Source: Diprion similis
Taxonomy: Eukaryota; Arthropoda; Insecta; Hymenoptera; Diprionidae
Assembly (NCBI RefSeq): GCF_021155765.1
Contig: NC_060116.1
Coordinates: 15,936,584-16,000,583, forward strand
DNA: 64,000 nt
Direction of reading: 5' to 3'
Below the pieces are notes generated by a model, which was not told the DNA's origin, did no database searches, and saw nothing but the letters and a program-made list of their open reading frames with translations. Shown piece by piece: positions 38,801-51,826 of this stretch. The position numbers were made by a program, and so were the translations under genes. Position 1 is the first letter of the stretch, and every line of letters starts with the position of its first letter.

Positions 38801-39065
38801 GTGATTTCCGGAGCCGAAAATTTTCCGTCTCGGAACCGATTTGTATGATCCTCTCTGGATTATTCGGACGCTCAGGAACTCAGAAAACCCAGCAAAAAGA
38901 GCGTAGGACCAACAGCAGAGAAATTACAACGCAAAGACCAGCAGCAGGAACATAACGAAATGAAGCTTACCGTTTTCCGGCTGTAACTCTTTATGAGTTG
39001 CTCGCAGCGTATTGGGACTACGCATTATCGACTACTTTCGTAAAATTACGTCGGAATAGTGGATG
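38801..39065 (+). repeat. Decayed right edge of the satellite
   Basis: One last diverged monomer can be recognised: ttccgtctcggaaccgattt, then tcaggaactcagaaaacc, gcagagaaattacaa, gcagcgtattgggacta and aaaattacgtcggaatag. Substitutions and small insertions are frequent compared with the core. Similarity ends near 39065. The right edge is much shorter than the left edge. Confidence 0.8.
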
Positions 39066-42000
39066 TTCCGGCCAATTACAAGCAATTCCATTAAAATTAT
39101 GATTATGGTCAAGTGAAGTAAAATCATGCAACATACCCAGATATTATATCCTCGAAATATATCGTATAATCTAGGTAAAAACGGTAGCCGGGCGAAGATC
39201 AGCGACGATCATGAAACCAGTGAATACCGAATTAACAAACTTTTAATGTTTTCTTTTCGTACTCGACTGTAGCATGGTCACGATTTTTCCAACAGTTCTA
39301 TTCGCTTTGTGTTAGCATGCGCGATCTCAATAATTCAGCATTGATTTCCGACCAGATATACCGGATTGCGGACAGAGGCGTGAACATTCCAACACATACT
39401 AAATGCAGTTTTCTCGCTAACAACAAACATGTCGACGCACGTTGCCAACGGATTTCTCACTACTACAGAATATAAAACATTCGTTGAAATCATTATATGA
39501 TGGATACGATAATTTTGGTTGTTCGAAATCCAAGATGATGAGCTCTGCAATTTGCCTTTACAGCAATGATAGTTCCGCATCAGTAGAATAGGTGCTGAAA
39601 ATTTGTAGAGAAGGTTGTATTTTTCCATACTATTCGCATTCATTGATCCGCACTTAATCGTACATGATGAAAAAAAAGTAAAGAATATTCCATTATAGTA
39701 TAGGTTGAAAAACGGGCTATGTGACGCCCATGCGACATCTAAGTAGGGCAACGATGTGAATCCAAACAATCGTTACAGGAAAATAATGTACAATTATTAT
39801 TCTTTTTCAATATTATTTGACAATATGGTTTTAATTAAATATCAATCGTCGTGATATAATTTCACACACAAAAAGACATACGGCTAAACAATAATAATAT
39901 TAATAATATAACTATATAATAATGTATGTAAATCAGGGGGACAGAGTACAAAGCAGAAAGAAAAAAATTAAATTCGGCATTGTGATTATGAGAACGGATG
40001 GATCAAAAAATAAAGAAAGAGTCAGAGAGAAAGTAGAAAATAGAAACAAAAATTAACCAACTTTTATAACGGGCCAAAATTGACAAAATTAAGCAATCTG
40101 TATTTTCATCAGTTCGAAAAATATTTTACCTCACCTCAAAAAATGCCGAAGAGAATTACCGTAAAATTTTATGTGCAGAAGCCGCTATTGGTTATTGTAT
40201 AAATATCCGGTTAGCAGCTTTGAATGGAAAATTAATTTTTGTACAATTTTGTAAAATGTGCAAATTATAAACGGACTGTGAGTTAGGGTGTAAAAATGAA
40301 ATTAAAATATTTTTTATAACGGTATCGTCGACAGGAAGAAAAACGATACTTGCGGTTATATCTGTCTAATCGTACCCCCAGCTACTTATGACCAACGTCT
40401 TGCTCAATTGTTTGTTATTTTCGAACCTCTAAAAGTGGTCAGACGAGATCGTAAATACCCAACACACTATCGCGAAAATTATAAACTATATAGGAACATT
40501 TCAAAGAGTAATTAAACATATCAATGGTATTAATTAACATCAACAATCATCACTTAATATCTAATCGGGGCATCCAACATTGACCACCACAAAAAGTGCA
40601 TTTTAAAACGATAAACATCGACGCTAATCGATACATAGATCCGTCAATTTATTTCTGTACCCAAGAGTATAGACTTTGGTACAACATCACTTTAATCAAG
40701 AGCATTGATTCTGATTGCGAGAATGGCTCTTTTGACCATCAAAAGAGTGCAACGCAAGCTCGTAAAAATTGAACGCTGAAAAAATGTCGCTAGAACCAGG
40801 TTGCGGTACAATGTAACAGCAGGATCCTAGGAGTTTCAGACTAGTACCTTTATCGAGATGGAAAGATCCGCCCTCCGTATACAGCGAAAAATCATATTGA
40901 AATTTCCATGAAAATAAATTTCTTCGACCGCAAATTTTACAGAAATTTCCAAGTGATTTTCGGTCAGCGGATAATCTAATCCCGATTACTCTGGTTCACA
41001 CGACAGAAGAATTTACCTACTTTGAAACCACTATGTTAGTTTATTTCAAATTCTGTCGGAATAGAAACGAAGTTTATTTTAATTAGAATCAATGCACTTT
41101 ACACAAATGAATCTTCGGAACCACGCATTACTCGTTATTTATACTTAACTGCTGTAAAATAATATCTTTATGCTTTTTTATGATCAAAATTGGATCGCTC
41201 CGTGGTATGTAACAGAATACGTATATGATATAAAGATTCGGATAAACAATAGTGGAAAGTTTGTTTCTAACAATATGGTACATATACTAAAAAAGCTGTC
41301 CCCATGTACATCTTTGGAGAGGAAAAATATAACGCCTTATATTTTCAATATAACTCATGGTATGATAAGAAAGGTCTCCTTTGAAATGAGCATTTCGTGA
41401 AATGTCAACTTTCGACTCGTTACCTCGGAATAAAGACCGCTTATACATTTGAAATAGAGGCCAGCCAATATATTTGAAAAAATGTAAACAGTCCAAGCCC
41501 AAGCAGTCATCGAACTGTCAACATTTCAAAGGAGTGTAAGGCGAGAAAAAAAAAAAAAAGAAAAGAATAGAAAATACTAGACCAAATGTCTCAGATTGTC
41601 CTTTACAGAAAAACAAAAAAAAACTGCGGACGGATTCAGTTTGAATATTTGTCGCACGTCCAAAAGTTTTCCTTAGAAAGAATATCACCCATACGTATAC
41701 AATACTTTTGATTTATTGATTCTGCTTAAATACAGAAAGAAAAAACACGTTCACCCTTCCCATTATATACTGCATCAATCGTCGCGGAATAAGACGCAAG
41801 TTGACATTATTTAAGGTATGAAATCGGAATAAAAAATTCACTCAATCACAACACAAAATCGTCACTTGATAAAATCAGGGAAGGGGGGGGGGGGGGGGGC
41901 AAATCGGGTAGGGGATTCAAAAATTGGCCATATTTTCGAACGGTAGCGGAAGATTAGTGGTGGGAATGAGGAAATGGCGATTTGGGAATGAGAATTTTTA

Positions 42001-42930
42001 AACCTGATTTCAATGATAGTAATATATATATATATATAATATTATAACATAATAAATAAAAGAACAATAGCAAATCGCGTCGTTACTCCGCTTGCGCAAT
42101 AGACGATTGACACAGAGTTCGTGATTATTTTTTTATCTTTCTTCAACTTTGGTTATATCAGTTTTTTTTCCAATTTGAGAGTCGAATACTCTTCAAGTTT
42201 TTGAAAAAAAAAAATTTTGGTTACGTATTTATGGATGATGTTTTGATGGATACTTAGCAGCAGTATCACGCGCGGTGTTGTACTCATATGAAAAAAGAGT
42301 GGATTTACTATGACTGCAAGAACAGGCATGTGTTGTGATCTGTTTGCGCGCTTTATATAAAACCTAGCGCCTTATAATTATATGGCGTAAGTACGGTGAG
42401 ATTGTAAAATCATGATTAGAATGAAAGTAGTATGTATTGAAAAATTATCAAACAACGTCGTGATTGTCGCTCTTTTCTTGTCATGTTGTAAACCATGATC
42501 AGATGTTGGAAAAAAATGTTCTTAAATGTAGAAAATCTTACTTATATGTCATAAAGATAGTTGCGTTCTTTAGCTGATCATCATAATTAACCATCGATTT
42601 TTTGTTCTTTCTATTTGGCATAGAAAAGCAAGGTAACAAAAACTACTGATCTTAACGTTTAAAAGATGATGATACCTGATTGGTTTCGAATGATTTTCGA
42701 AGCAGTTTTTTTTTTCTTTGTTCCCGTATTTGCCGTAGCCCAGATTTGACTATCGGACTCGTATGTTTGTATTTACAGCTTCGCGGACGCTGTCGTGTGA
42801 AAATAATATGATTAAAAAATAATGTGATAATGAAAACGATATGCTACCGAAATTTGTCTGAACCGGTAACTACTGACGATAAATAAGAAGCCAAAATGAA
42901 TCAAGGTTACAAAATATAACTACAGAAATC
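39066..42930. other. Intergenic DNA between satellite and nanos
   Basis: No recognised gene. It is AT-rich with scattered poly-A/T, a TA run near 42023-42037 and a G homopolymer at 41883-41899. The longest ORF (39335-39769, minus strand, 144 codons) has no recognisable domain, signal or splice context. Confidence 0.5.
41883..41899 (+). repeat. Poly(G) homopolymer, 17 G
   Basis: An uninterrupted run of 17 G on the plus strand inside AT-rich DNA. Such a run could form a G-quadruplex and is prone to length error in both replication and sequencing. Confidence 0.9.
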
Positions 42931-42951
42931 AATTGTAGGTATATTTCGAAC

Positions 42952-42957
42952 TTTATT
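42952..42957 (-). promoter_or_regulatory. Poly(A) signal of nanos (AATAAA)
   Basis: The minus strand reads AATAAA at 42957-42952, 316 nt downstream of the nanos stop codon. It implies a 3' UTR of roughly 330-340 nt and includes the hairpin at 43026-43067 in the message. Confidence 0.55.
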
Positions 42958-43025
42958 CATCGTGGAAAATAGGCGCACCCAGAGTTTCGAGATTTTCACA
43001 GTTCGTTCGAAATCTTAAATAATAG

Positions 43026-43067
43026 CGTGAAACGTTTTTGCTGCAGCCAGAGCAAGAGCGTTTCACG
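43026..43067 (-). promoter_or_regulatory. Smaug-recognition-element-like hairpin in the nanos 3' UTR
   Basis: On the mRNA strand a perfect 9-bp outer stem (cgtgaaacg, 43067-43059, with cgtttcacg, 43034-43026) encloses a symmetric 3x3 internal loop. Inside is a 5-bp stem (ttgct with agcaa) capped by the loop CTGGCTGC (43050-43043). Established knowledge: Smaug SAM domains bind hairpins whose loop starts CNGG, and the Drosophila nanos control element uses a CUGGC loop closed by GCU/AGC. Here GCU-CUGGC is present and AGC closes after three extra nucleotides. The hairpin starts about 206 nt after the stop codon. The predicted role is translational repression and decay of unlocalised nanos mRNA. 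Confidence 0.65.
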
Positions 43068-43272
43068 AGATTGTAAGATTGCGAAAGATTATCTCAGCGT
43101 CTCCGGGTAGTCTATAGAGTTGAAATAATATTTTTGGTCTATCCTCGAGGTAAAAAAAATCAGACGAATGATGCAGTCGCTGGTCCAACAGAGAGAAGCC
43201 ATTCACACGGCAGCGCAGCGCGACTCGTTCTTCAGGATGGTGGTGATGCAGATGATTGGGGGAGTGTCGAAG

Positions 43273-46051
43273 CTACTTCGAACGGCGTTTTCCAGTAGAA
43301 TTTCGCAGCACCTTCAACGCGTTCACTGTCGCCACTGCCTCCGGGTTTTTGTTCAATGGACAATACTTGATTGTGTGAGCATTGTCCCCGCACGCTCCGC
43401 ATATCGGACACGTGTAAGCTCTGTCGGTTTAAAACATTACAATTAGAATTGTGTGAGGCGTTTTTTCTTAGAAAGTTATATTTGAGGGAGATGATACAAT
43501 TATTTGCCACGAGCTGTTTCAGGTCTTGTGATCTTTTACAAGGTTTTATATTAAACCAGATAAAGGTGAGAATCACTGGAAAAACTTATCGTTAGTTGCG
43601 GCAAGACAAAACAACTCGACAGATCGTGAAAAAGAATCAGGTAAGCAAGTTGAGTGAATAGTATTCCTAGTGGGAGAATAATTATCGTAATTTTGTATCT
43701 AAGCTTCCTCGGTAACATCAAAGACGCGTTAATAAGAAGCTTACGAGATAGGCGATCGAATAACTGAGAATAATAAACCCGTCGGTACGCAAGACGGGCG
43801 TACGTCGGTATGTAAACATACTTCAGTCGAGCCGCGTTACCAAAAGGTTGCCGAAAGTCGCGTAAATAGAACGAAAGACCATTATGGGTATATCTGCGAC
43901 TTGTAGCAGAATGCGCGCCCCGCTACACACTTCAGAGGTACAAACACAAAGAGTACAAGCGATTCTGTTGACGTGGAATTCGAAGAAGATGGCAATCCGT
44001 TATAATGAAAATGACGACCGCTTAGAGCGCGTAAATTGAGCCGGAAAAAATATGTAATGAAAAATCTTGATACTAATCTAGAGATTTTATATTTTAAGTA
44101 AACAATTTTTTCTCACCTTAGAATGGGGCAGATTACTCGGCCATCGGCATTCTTCAGCAGATGACCGCGGTAATAATGTGCTTCCTCCCCGTTGTTCTTG
44201 CAAAATACGCATTCCGTCGGCAGCGGTTTCTTATTCTTCCTTCTGCGCGGATTTGGGGTGGGCACGGCGCCAGACTCCAGTTCCGGGCAGTATTCAGAAT
44301 CATGCCCGTTGTGCTTGAATTCCTCCATCACATCTTGTCAAAGTTATAAAAAAGAAAAAAGTAAATAAAAATTCCTTGAGGGATCAGGAGAAAGGTTCGG
44401 CTCGTGTTCAATAAAAACACCATGCTATTTACGTGTAACGCGATACCGGGATCGATACATTTGTTTTTTTATATTTTCTTTTTTGCTTTCTACATTCCTC
44501 GACGCGTCAGAAGAGCGGTTTGTTTAGATCAGACAAATTAATAGGAGCGCGATGCCTGGTCGCATTTTCAACGTCATCTAATGTGTAAATAACACTCCTC
44601 GAAGACCTGACAGTCGGTGTACAAACAAACAATTCCGAAAGAACCCTTCGCTAGCGAAGGGTCAAAAGATTTAACAGGTACTTATCCGCGATAACGCTGT
44701 AAACATTATCTAGAAATACGTAGACACGTGAACAATAAAACCAAACCCTCCTCACTTGTCGTGCCCATCTTGTTTATTTATTTAGTTTCAGTTAATTAAA
44801 TATGAAATGTTACGAATAAGTACGACGAATAATTGAATGGTAAAAAAAAAAAAAAAAATACACTGGAATCGTAATAATATTTCGACAAGTCACTGCTTTA
44901 CTACAGTTGCATAACGTTACAATTGATCGATAAGTAAAATTGCCTGCGATTATAATGCGGCACGTTTGGTAAGAGTTTTGGAAGGGCCGCGGCGCGGCGA
45001 CCTGTCCTTTGTAGAAGCAACAAAGTAAGCCGTAATTCTCGGGCGGTATGCTGATCAAAAGGCTACATATTGCACATGATAATAATACGCACGTAGCTCT
45101 TGGATTCTGGCTAATTAATGTGTCAGAAGATCAGGCATAACTGCAGCATTCTCTAAAAAAATTATTTAAGGGGGTGGCCTCGTCGATTTCGACGTTGACG
45201 TGCGTGTCCCCAAATATGGAAGTTCGCGTATCTCAAACGCGAAAAAAGGCTCAACAGCCAGGTTCTACACACAATTCTTAACAAAATTACTTCAACACAT
45301 TTTCATTTGATGTAGAAATGAAGAAAGAACACGGATTCTAAGAAATTGCTATAGTAAATTCATGCAATAGCTTTATTTCTGCGTAAAATGAAAATGTATT
45401 GGATTATTTTTGTATAGAATTGGTATAGAATAGGGCTGTCAATCCCTTTTCGTGTTTCAGATACATGGACTTCGATATATTTGGAGACACATGCGCAAAC
45501 GTCGAATGGACTATGATACATATTTACGTGGAAAAAATACGAAGGTAAAATATCAAGATACCGAGTCGCGTAGCGTTCTCAATATTGCGAATGCTGAGAA
45601 ATTAATGGATGGACGAATAACGAGCCGGTTTCGCTTCATTTCCGCTAAAGCAAATCCACCGTGTTGCGAAATGAGGTTTCCTGCGATCTAGATATTTTAT
45701 AAAATATATCACGATTTTCTTCGAAGGGTAAAATTTCAACAGGTGATTGAAAATTCATTAATCGTGAGGTAATAAACTACCCACTTAGCTCAAGCCATAA
45801 CAGTGTGAAAATAATGATGAACTGAGAGTACTGTCACGGGATTGTATTTATACGAGGTAATAATTGTTGATTACCGATCAACGAAGAAACGGAAAACATT
45901 TCGACTTACCATTACGTTGTGTGAAGACATCGGGGCTGATAGTGAAATTGGCGAAAAGTCGCTTCAATTCCTCTTCCAGGCTGGGGTTGAAAGGAAAAAA
46001 GGAATTCGACACATTCGGCATGGGTAGTTGCTGAGGCACCAGAACCTTCAT
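43273..46051 (-). CDS. nanos: Nanos, CCHC2 zinc-finger RNA-binding translational repressor
   Basis: Three coding exons join in frame: 45910-46051, 44117-44333 and 43273-43420, giving 507 nt (168 aa plus TAG). The carboxy half is the nanos double zinc finger. The first finger is C89-x2-C-x12-H-x10-C ([10 protein letters not shown] ... [11 protein letters not shown]), and the second is C-x2-C-x7-H-x4-C ([17 protein letters not shown]). All eight ligands are present. Family knowledge: Nanos binds RNA with Pumilio and recruits deadenylase to repress maternal messages in posterior patterning and germ cells. The amino part is short and includes [17 protein letters not shown], which may be a recruitment motif (inference). 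The first splice acceptor ends in AAG rather than CAG/TAG. The start was chosen as the only ATG before the donor phase that fits; a further upstream non-coding exon is possible. The 3' UTR carries the hairpin at 43026-43067. Confidence 0.93.
44643..44662. repeat. Perfect 20-bp palindrome in nanos intron 1
   Basis: The sequence acccttcgctagcgaagggt equals its own reverse complement over all 20 bases, with no spacer. It lies inside the first nanos intron (44334-45909). Possible roles are a dimeric-factor binding site or an insertion footprint; neither is shown by sequence alone. Confidence 0.85.
45296..45400. repeat. Possible decayed foldback element in nanos intron 1
   Basis: The sequence acacattttcattt near 45296-45309 is nearly the reverse complement of aaaatgaaaatgta near 45387-45400. 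An inner pair, gctat with atagc, flanks a loop around 45355. The arms are imperfect and AT-rich, so this may be a MITE relic or chance. Confidence 0.3.
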
Positions 46052-49000
46052 GATGCTGGTATTATGTATAACAACTTGGGCGAAAAATGCTTGATGCGAA
46101 GTAAAACACGATAGATATGTATATATGTATGTATATATTGGTTAAAATAAAGGAAAAAAAAATGATTAAGTTAAGGAAAAACAAAGAATGAAAAATCACC
46201 AAGAGGTGACGCAAACCGCGACACGACCACTCGGAACGATAACTCTCTTGTAACTGATTCGAACGCGTTGCCTCACTTGAGTTTTGAGGACTTCCCCACC
46301 TCTCCCCTACCCGCCAAAATGCCGGGCTGGTCACTTGAAGACGTCAACCGAGTGTCGACATGCGTTCCTGGAAAGTTTCAAGACATAAAATCAGAATCAT
46401 ATAGAAGAAACAGACCCGTAGTTTGAATTTTGTGAATACTGTTTTACCATTGGACGCGAATACAGTGCGTGCGAATTCTCAAGAGGCGCGCGCAACTAAC
46501 TTTTGAATCTCAGATCGTGATTCGTTGATCAAGCATGCCTATACGTATATCATATGTAATGTAATTCCATGAGAATGGGCTGCAGGAGAGGGAGACGTGA
46601 AGGTGTCAGGGGCGTAGCTGGTCAATGGTTTCGAGAGTAGAAGGGTAACCGATGGTGTGAATTGTATTTTCTTGGATTGATAAAAATAAAAATTAACAAG
46701 ACGATATCACTAATCTTCATGTTTATTATTACTGTGTAAATATGTAGGCACTGAACAAATAATGTTTCATAATTTGTTTACAAACATTTACACTTACTGA
46801 TTTTTTTTTTCATATTTTTGTTTATTGTTTTTCATTTTTCTTTTTTTTGTTCAATCAATGAATGCTCTCCGCGAGCAGCCTGATTAGCTACATATCGCAA
46901 TCTAAGCTGCTTTTATACCATTTTTTTTCCTTTAACGTTTTAACTCTCCTATAATTCCATTCATTTATTCCCAGCATTGTATGCACTTCCTTTCAATCTT
47001 CTGGGCGCGACCTCAACAATATTTTATCAATATATATATTTTATTTTATTTTATTTTATTTTCCTTACTTTTATGTATACTTTAATTTCTATATGCTAAT
47101 ATATTGTTCTCTAGTCTAAAAATTACCACGATTATAATAATATATACTTCAAAAATAATAATAATTATAATTAATAATAATTATTAAAATAACTATACGT
47201 CAAACATATAATATATCGTGTGTGATAGAATTAAGAGTAAACGCAAAACCTAACTTTGGCTAATAATTGATATTTCTTAATTGAAGAGTACGATTCAAGC
47301 TATTTTTTCTTCTTCCGTCCACTTTTTAACACATTCTTACCATTTATTAATATCATGCTCTTGAATCTTGAAATATCAGACTAAAATGAAGTAAGGTCAG
47401 TATATGTATGTAACTGTATGAAGGCTCGGTGTTTATCTTTTTTCATTCTTGTATTTTTATCGCTGGGATTGATTACTACGGTGATTTGCGCGCAAATACA
47501 TCCGGTATTTTTCATGCTATACTGAATTTATATCATGGATTTTTATATGAATTTGATGTATGGTGTATTCGCACTTGAACAATATCGATGCCTCATTTTG
47601 TATCTCATGTATAAAACCTCTTGTCACAAGCATGAGCAACATCGAGGTACTTTCTCGACTACAACGCGACAAAGTTCCTCGATGAACATGATTGAGTGTT
47701 ATAATAATAATACTCGTTCAACTAAATAAATTTAAAAAACTAAGCATATGGGAGCCTGCGATTGAATCCTGTAGAAACGCGTGAAAGAAAATTCTCAGGT
47801 ATACGTCACACATAAATTATCAGTCAACTCGAGCGATGCCAATAATAAAACATGATTAATTATACGAAAATGAATGGTGCAGAATGGTGAAATATGTTTA
47901 AAAGCAATAAAAGTCTCAAAATATTTCCATTTTAAGTTGAATTTTCATGGATAAATATATTTGGTTGTATACACGAGACACACTTTCTTTCTAACGAGTT
48001 CTAGATGATTAGATCGAACAAATGTTCTAGTCTCTAGGTGAAAAAGATGCGCTTTATCGATGAGTTTATTAATTTAATGATCTCGGTATATGGTTTTTTG
48101 ATGCTGCGGTGGTCCGTTGTAGAATAACTATAATTATTATAAATATATAATATAGGTCCATATGCGTTTTTATGTGTGTATAATGTATGTATGTATTTAT
48201 GTATTCACTAAATGTAATGTATATGTAATTGTGTACATGAGAGAGAGTGAAGAGCGTGTGTATACTAGGAATGTACATAGTGTACGTAGTAGTTTATAAT
48301 TAGGTTTGTGTATAAAACGATTGATTATACGTAATTATATACTCATTACTCATTTTTTTTTTTTTTCTTTATATCAAACGACACATGTAATTAATGATAT
48401 CGATATTAGTCTCATGGTGTGATAGCCCTTAGTAAATGGCAATCTACATTTGCCAATAGGCTAGTCTTGTCCTGTCTTCTCGTAGTACTATGTCAATGTG
48501 GTCACGCGCATGCATCACAAAATACACAGCACGTTTTATTTTCTGTTTACGTGACAATCAATACAGAGATTTTCAAGCGAGTGGCCACATTTAAAAAAAT
48601 TTATAACTAGCATCTTCGAATAATTTATCTTTTTTCTTTTTCTTTTTTTTTTATCCTTTTCTTTCTTTTACACCATTTTGATAAATAAGAACTAAAGTGC
48701 TCCTCTTTGTACTGAAAACTACTACCTTATACCTTGGCTATAAAGTAACATTAATGAAACACTTAATCATAAACAATTATATGCATTATTATTTTAATAC
48801 AGCTTTTTCCCCGTTTTCCTTTCCTTTTTGGAAATGCGATACATCATTACTCAAGTCATTAAGTTTAAATAAATAAAATGAAGACTCGATGGTTGCTTTC
48901 AATTATTATTATTATTATATTACAACGAATCCACCTTAGATCCGTCCTCGTGTTTCAATTTAAAACAATAGGTTACTTTGTAACCTGTTAACTTTTAATT

Positions 49001-51826
49001 GCCCTTTTTTACTTACATACAAACTGACTAATTTCAGTTTGCTCAATTAATTGAAATTGTGTCAGAATTTGCAAACTAATCAGAATAATAGATGCGTTAG
49101 GTTGATACTTCCTTGCATAGATTCATTATGTATGAGGTTTAATAACATTAAAAATGCGACGGTGAAGTTTGAAAGTTGGAGTTGCTTGTTCGGAATAATA
49201 CTAAATGAAAATTAATCATGAAGAAGAAGTAATAAATAAGGAATCTTCTCGGTTGTTTGTTGTAAAATAGTTTTATAGTATGTATTTTATCTTAAATAGA
49301 TCACATGCAAGCGTATGTTTATATAATTTTAAAAACGTAGCCATTTACTTGCGAACCGCTGTACTGTTCATTAATATTTAATATTAATACTTCTAGTCGT
49401 ATACTCTTGCTAGAGTAAAAGTGGTCTTTGTGCGCCCCAATATAACTAATCTTCGGGGCGTGCGTAGGCAATACAGAGAGCTTCAGCATGTATTTTCGCT
49501 CTCTTGATATGCGATAGAACTATCCTAACAAAACTTGTCGTTACATTTTTTGTTCATTTGGTATGTCTTAGTCTTATTTTATTCAAAAAAAAAAGAAAAA
49601 AAAGAAAATAATAATAATAATGATAATAATAATATTACCATGTACTTAATACAGTAAGTTCAATGAGACGTAATGAGTTTGTTGAAATTTAAATTATTCG
49701 TGATGATGAGCAGATCTACTTTTGTATTTAGGCAATCGTTTGAAGATTGAATTGAATATGATGAAAATAGTAGTTAATCAGAAACTTATAATTTAACGTG
49801 ACCGTTGTAGAGTATTCGTACAGTAATTGGAAACACGTATAAACATGTTAACAACAACGAAAAAGCACGCAACGTTAAAATACAAGAATTTGTAAACTTT
49901 ACTTTCACATTAGCAAATCCCTGATGAAAATAACATTCTGTTCTTTATCTATTTTTTACACGGGTGTTTCATTCAATATATGAACATATTCAATCACAGT
50001 TCTTCTAATTCTTAGAAGTATTTGCAATCGAAAGAAGAAGAAATGAGTTATACATGTGTACGCATACCTGGCTTTCGCGCTAAACTAACACCGAGTACTT
50101 AGATCGCTGTGGTACGATTTGAAAAAATATTTAATAAAAATCATAACCAAATTGGGTGTAAAATGAATGCAGCTGGTTTTCAACTACTGGATTGTTTGCT
50201 TATCTAGCCAACTACTTTACGTACATCCCGATTATTGATGTTCAGAGTGTACGAAAAATTTGTTTTGCTTTCTATCATTAAAAATATCAATGTGCTATGG
50301 ATATACCTCTATTATATTGTTATGTCTTATTATTATTCACCTTTAGCAAGCAGGAATACTCATATCCAGTCATTATCTCGTGAGTACGGTCAACGTGTGC
50401 TTCGTATATTGAGCATCCACGCCGGTAGATACCAAATTGAAATGAACACACACACAAATGAAAATATTAAGCCTAATTTGAAATGCGAGTTGGTAACCCC
50501 AACAAGGCATTGACAACGATGATCAAGATATACCTTGCCAAATATAATGCAATAACTTTTTTAAAAAACAATAATAATTGCATGATTAAAAGCAGGTATA
50601 TCTTCTCTTTTTAAAATAGCATTTAAACACTTTGTGACAAAATAATATTAATTTTAGGTTTCACTATTGCACCGATATTTACAATGGACGTTACTTATGC
50701 TTCGTATCGTGTCAAAGAAATGTTTATCTTTGATACCAATGATAATCAGTAAATAAAAACCACTTAAAATTTCTATAAAAACAAAAGCTCGCATTTAGTC
50801 TTAACGATGTTACTAAACATCTGAGTGCGGTATTTTAGCTGATTATAAGAGAAATAAGAAATTGTACGATCATACGCGCTAGTCAAAGTTTTTTTTACAT
50901 GTTACACATGGACATGGTCATCACTACACGTAAGTTTAAGTTCAATTTGTTAAACGACGAGATTATCTTGGTAAAAGTGCTATTCATTCAATCGAAACTA
51001 AACCTATCTGTATTTTCGTAGCTCGTGCAATATTCCCCAAGCAACGTACCATTCAATTTTTTAAATGAATCAATCTTTCTTGAATATGGAATTATACAAA
51101 ACATATTTTATGTTTTCTATTATTTAAAGCTCTCATTCATATCAACATTCGGTTGACATTATTTCTGGATTATTTTCTGTTTATTATGTGTGGCATGAAA
51201 AAATCTACAGATATTGATGTGCCATTGAATTACTGTTATGACGCATGATTTTCTCAACGCTTATCACGTTTGAAGTGATGATTGACATAAATTTTCTTGA
51301 TCACGATCGAATCTGGCTAATCTAAATATTAGGCATATAAATTACAGCAGAGGGTCGTCAAAAATTAAATTGTTTCAATATTTCTTGTGCCAAAGACACA
51401 ATGAAAAAAAGTTTCTCAGCCAAAGTATCATGATTGATTATAACTAAAAAACAAACAAAAATAAAAGTAGGGCAAATCAGACTAACCAAATAAGTTATCC
51501 CCGCAGCGATAAAATATCTGTCACCGGATGTAACTAACCACAAGCCATTGCCATTTCGTACAATGTAACACAAAAGAATCCGTTTAATCAATGAAGTGCA
51601 AAAGACGGAAAAAAAAAATTAAAAGAAAATTAAAACAAACACATTAAATGCCGAGAAAAAAATATTAGGTAAGTAAATGGAGTCGGTACGTCTGTGGCTA
51701 CTTTAAATGAAAATTGGTTAAAAACCTGCTAAAAACGTTAGAATAAAATCTTCGCGGACAAAGCGCAGATGCGTAGCTGGCATTGGGTGTGATGGGATTC
51801 ATCGGGGCCAAGTAAGGCCTGAATAG
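46052..51826. other. Intergenic DNA between nanos 5' side and the BTB-PSQ gene 3' side
   Basis: No gene recognised in about 5.8 kb. The left part (about 46052-46600) must contain the nanos leader and promoter, though no TATA box was identified. The right part holds the 3' UTR of the BTB-PSQ gene. The rest is AT-rich with poly-T tracts, an ATTTT pentanucleotide run (47038-47062) and TATG/TATA-like runs near 48.15-48.2 kb. Confidence 0.5.
47038..47062 (+). repeat. ATTTT pentanucleotide microsatellite
   Basis: Five tandem ATTTT units in the AT-rich spacer upstream of nanos. Confidence 0.85.

Noticed and set aside
39335..39769. 144-codon minus-strand ORF between satellite and nanos
   Set aside because: No recognisable domain, no convincing exon signals and no relation to neighbours. 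Could be chance or a transposon scrap; not supported as a gene.
43081..43120. Second Smaug-type CNGG hairpin in the nanos 3' UTR
   Set aside because: CNGG motifs occur on the mRNA strand near 43100 and 42980, but the flanks do not pair into a closing stem.
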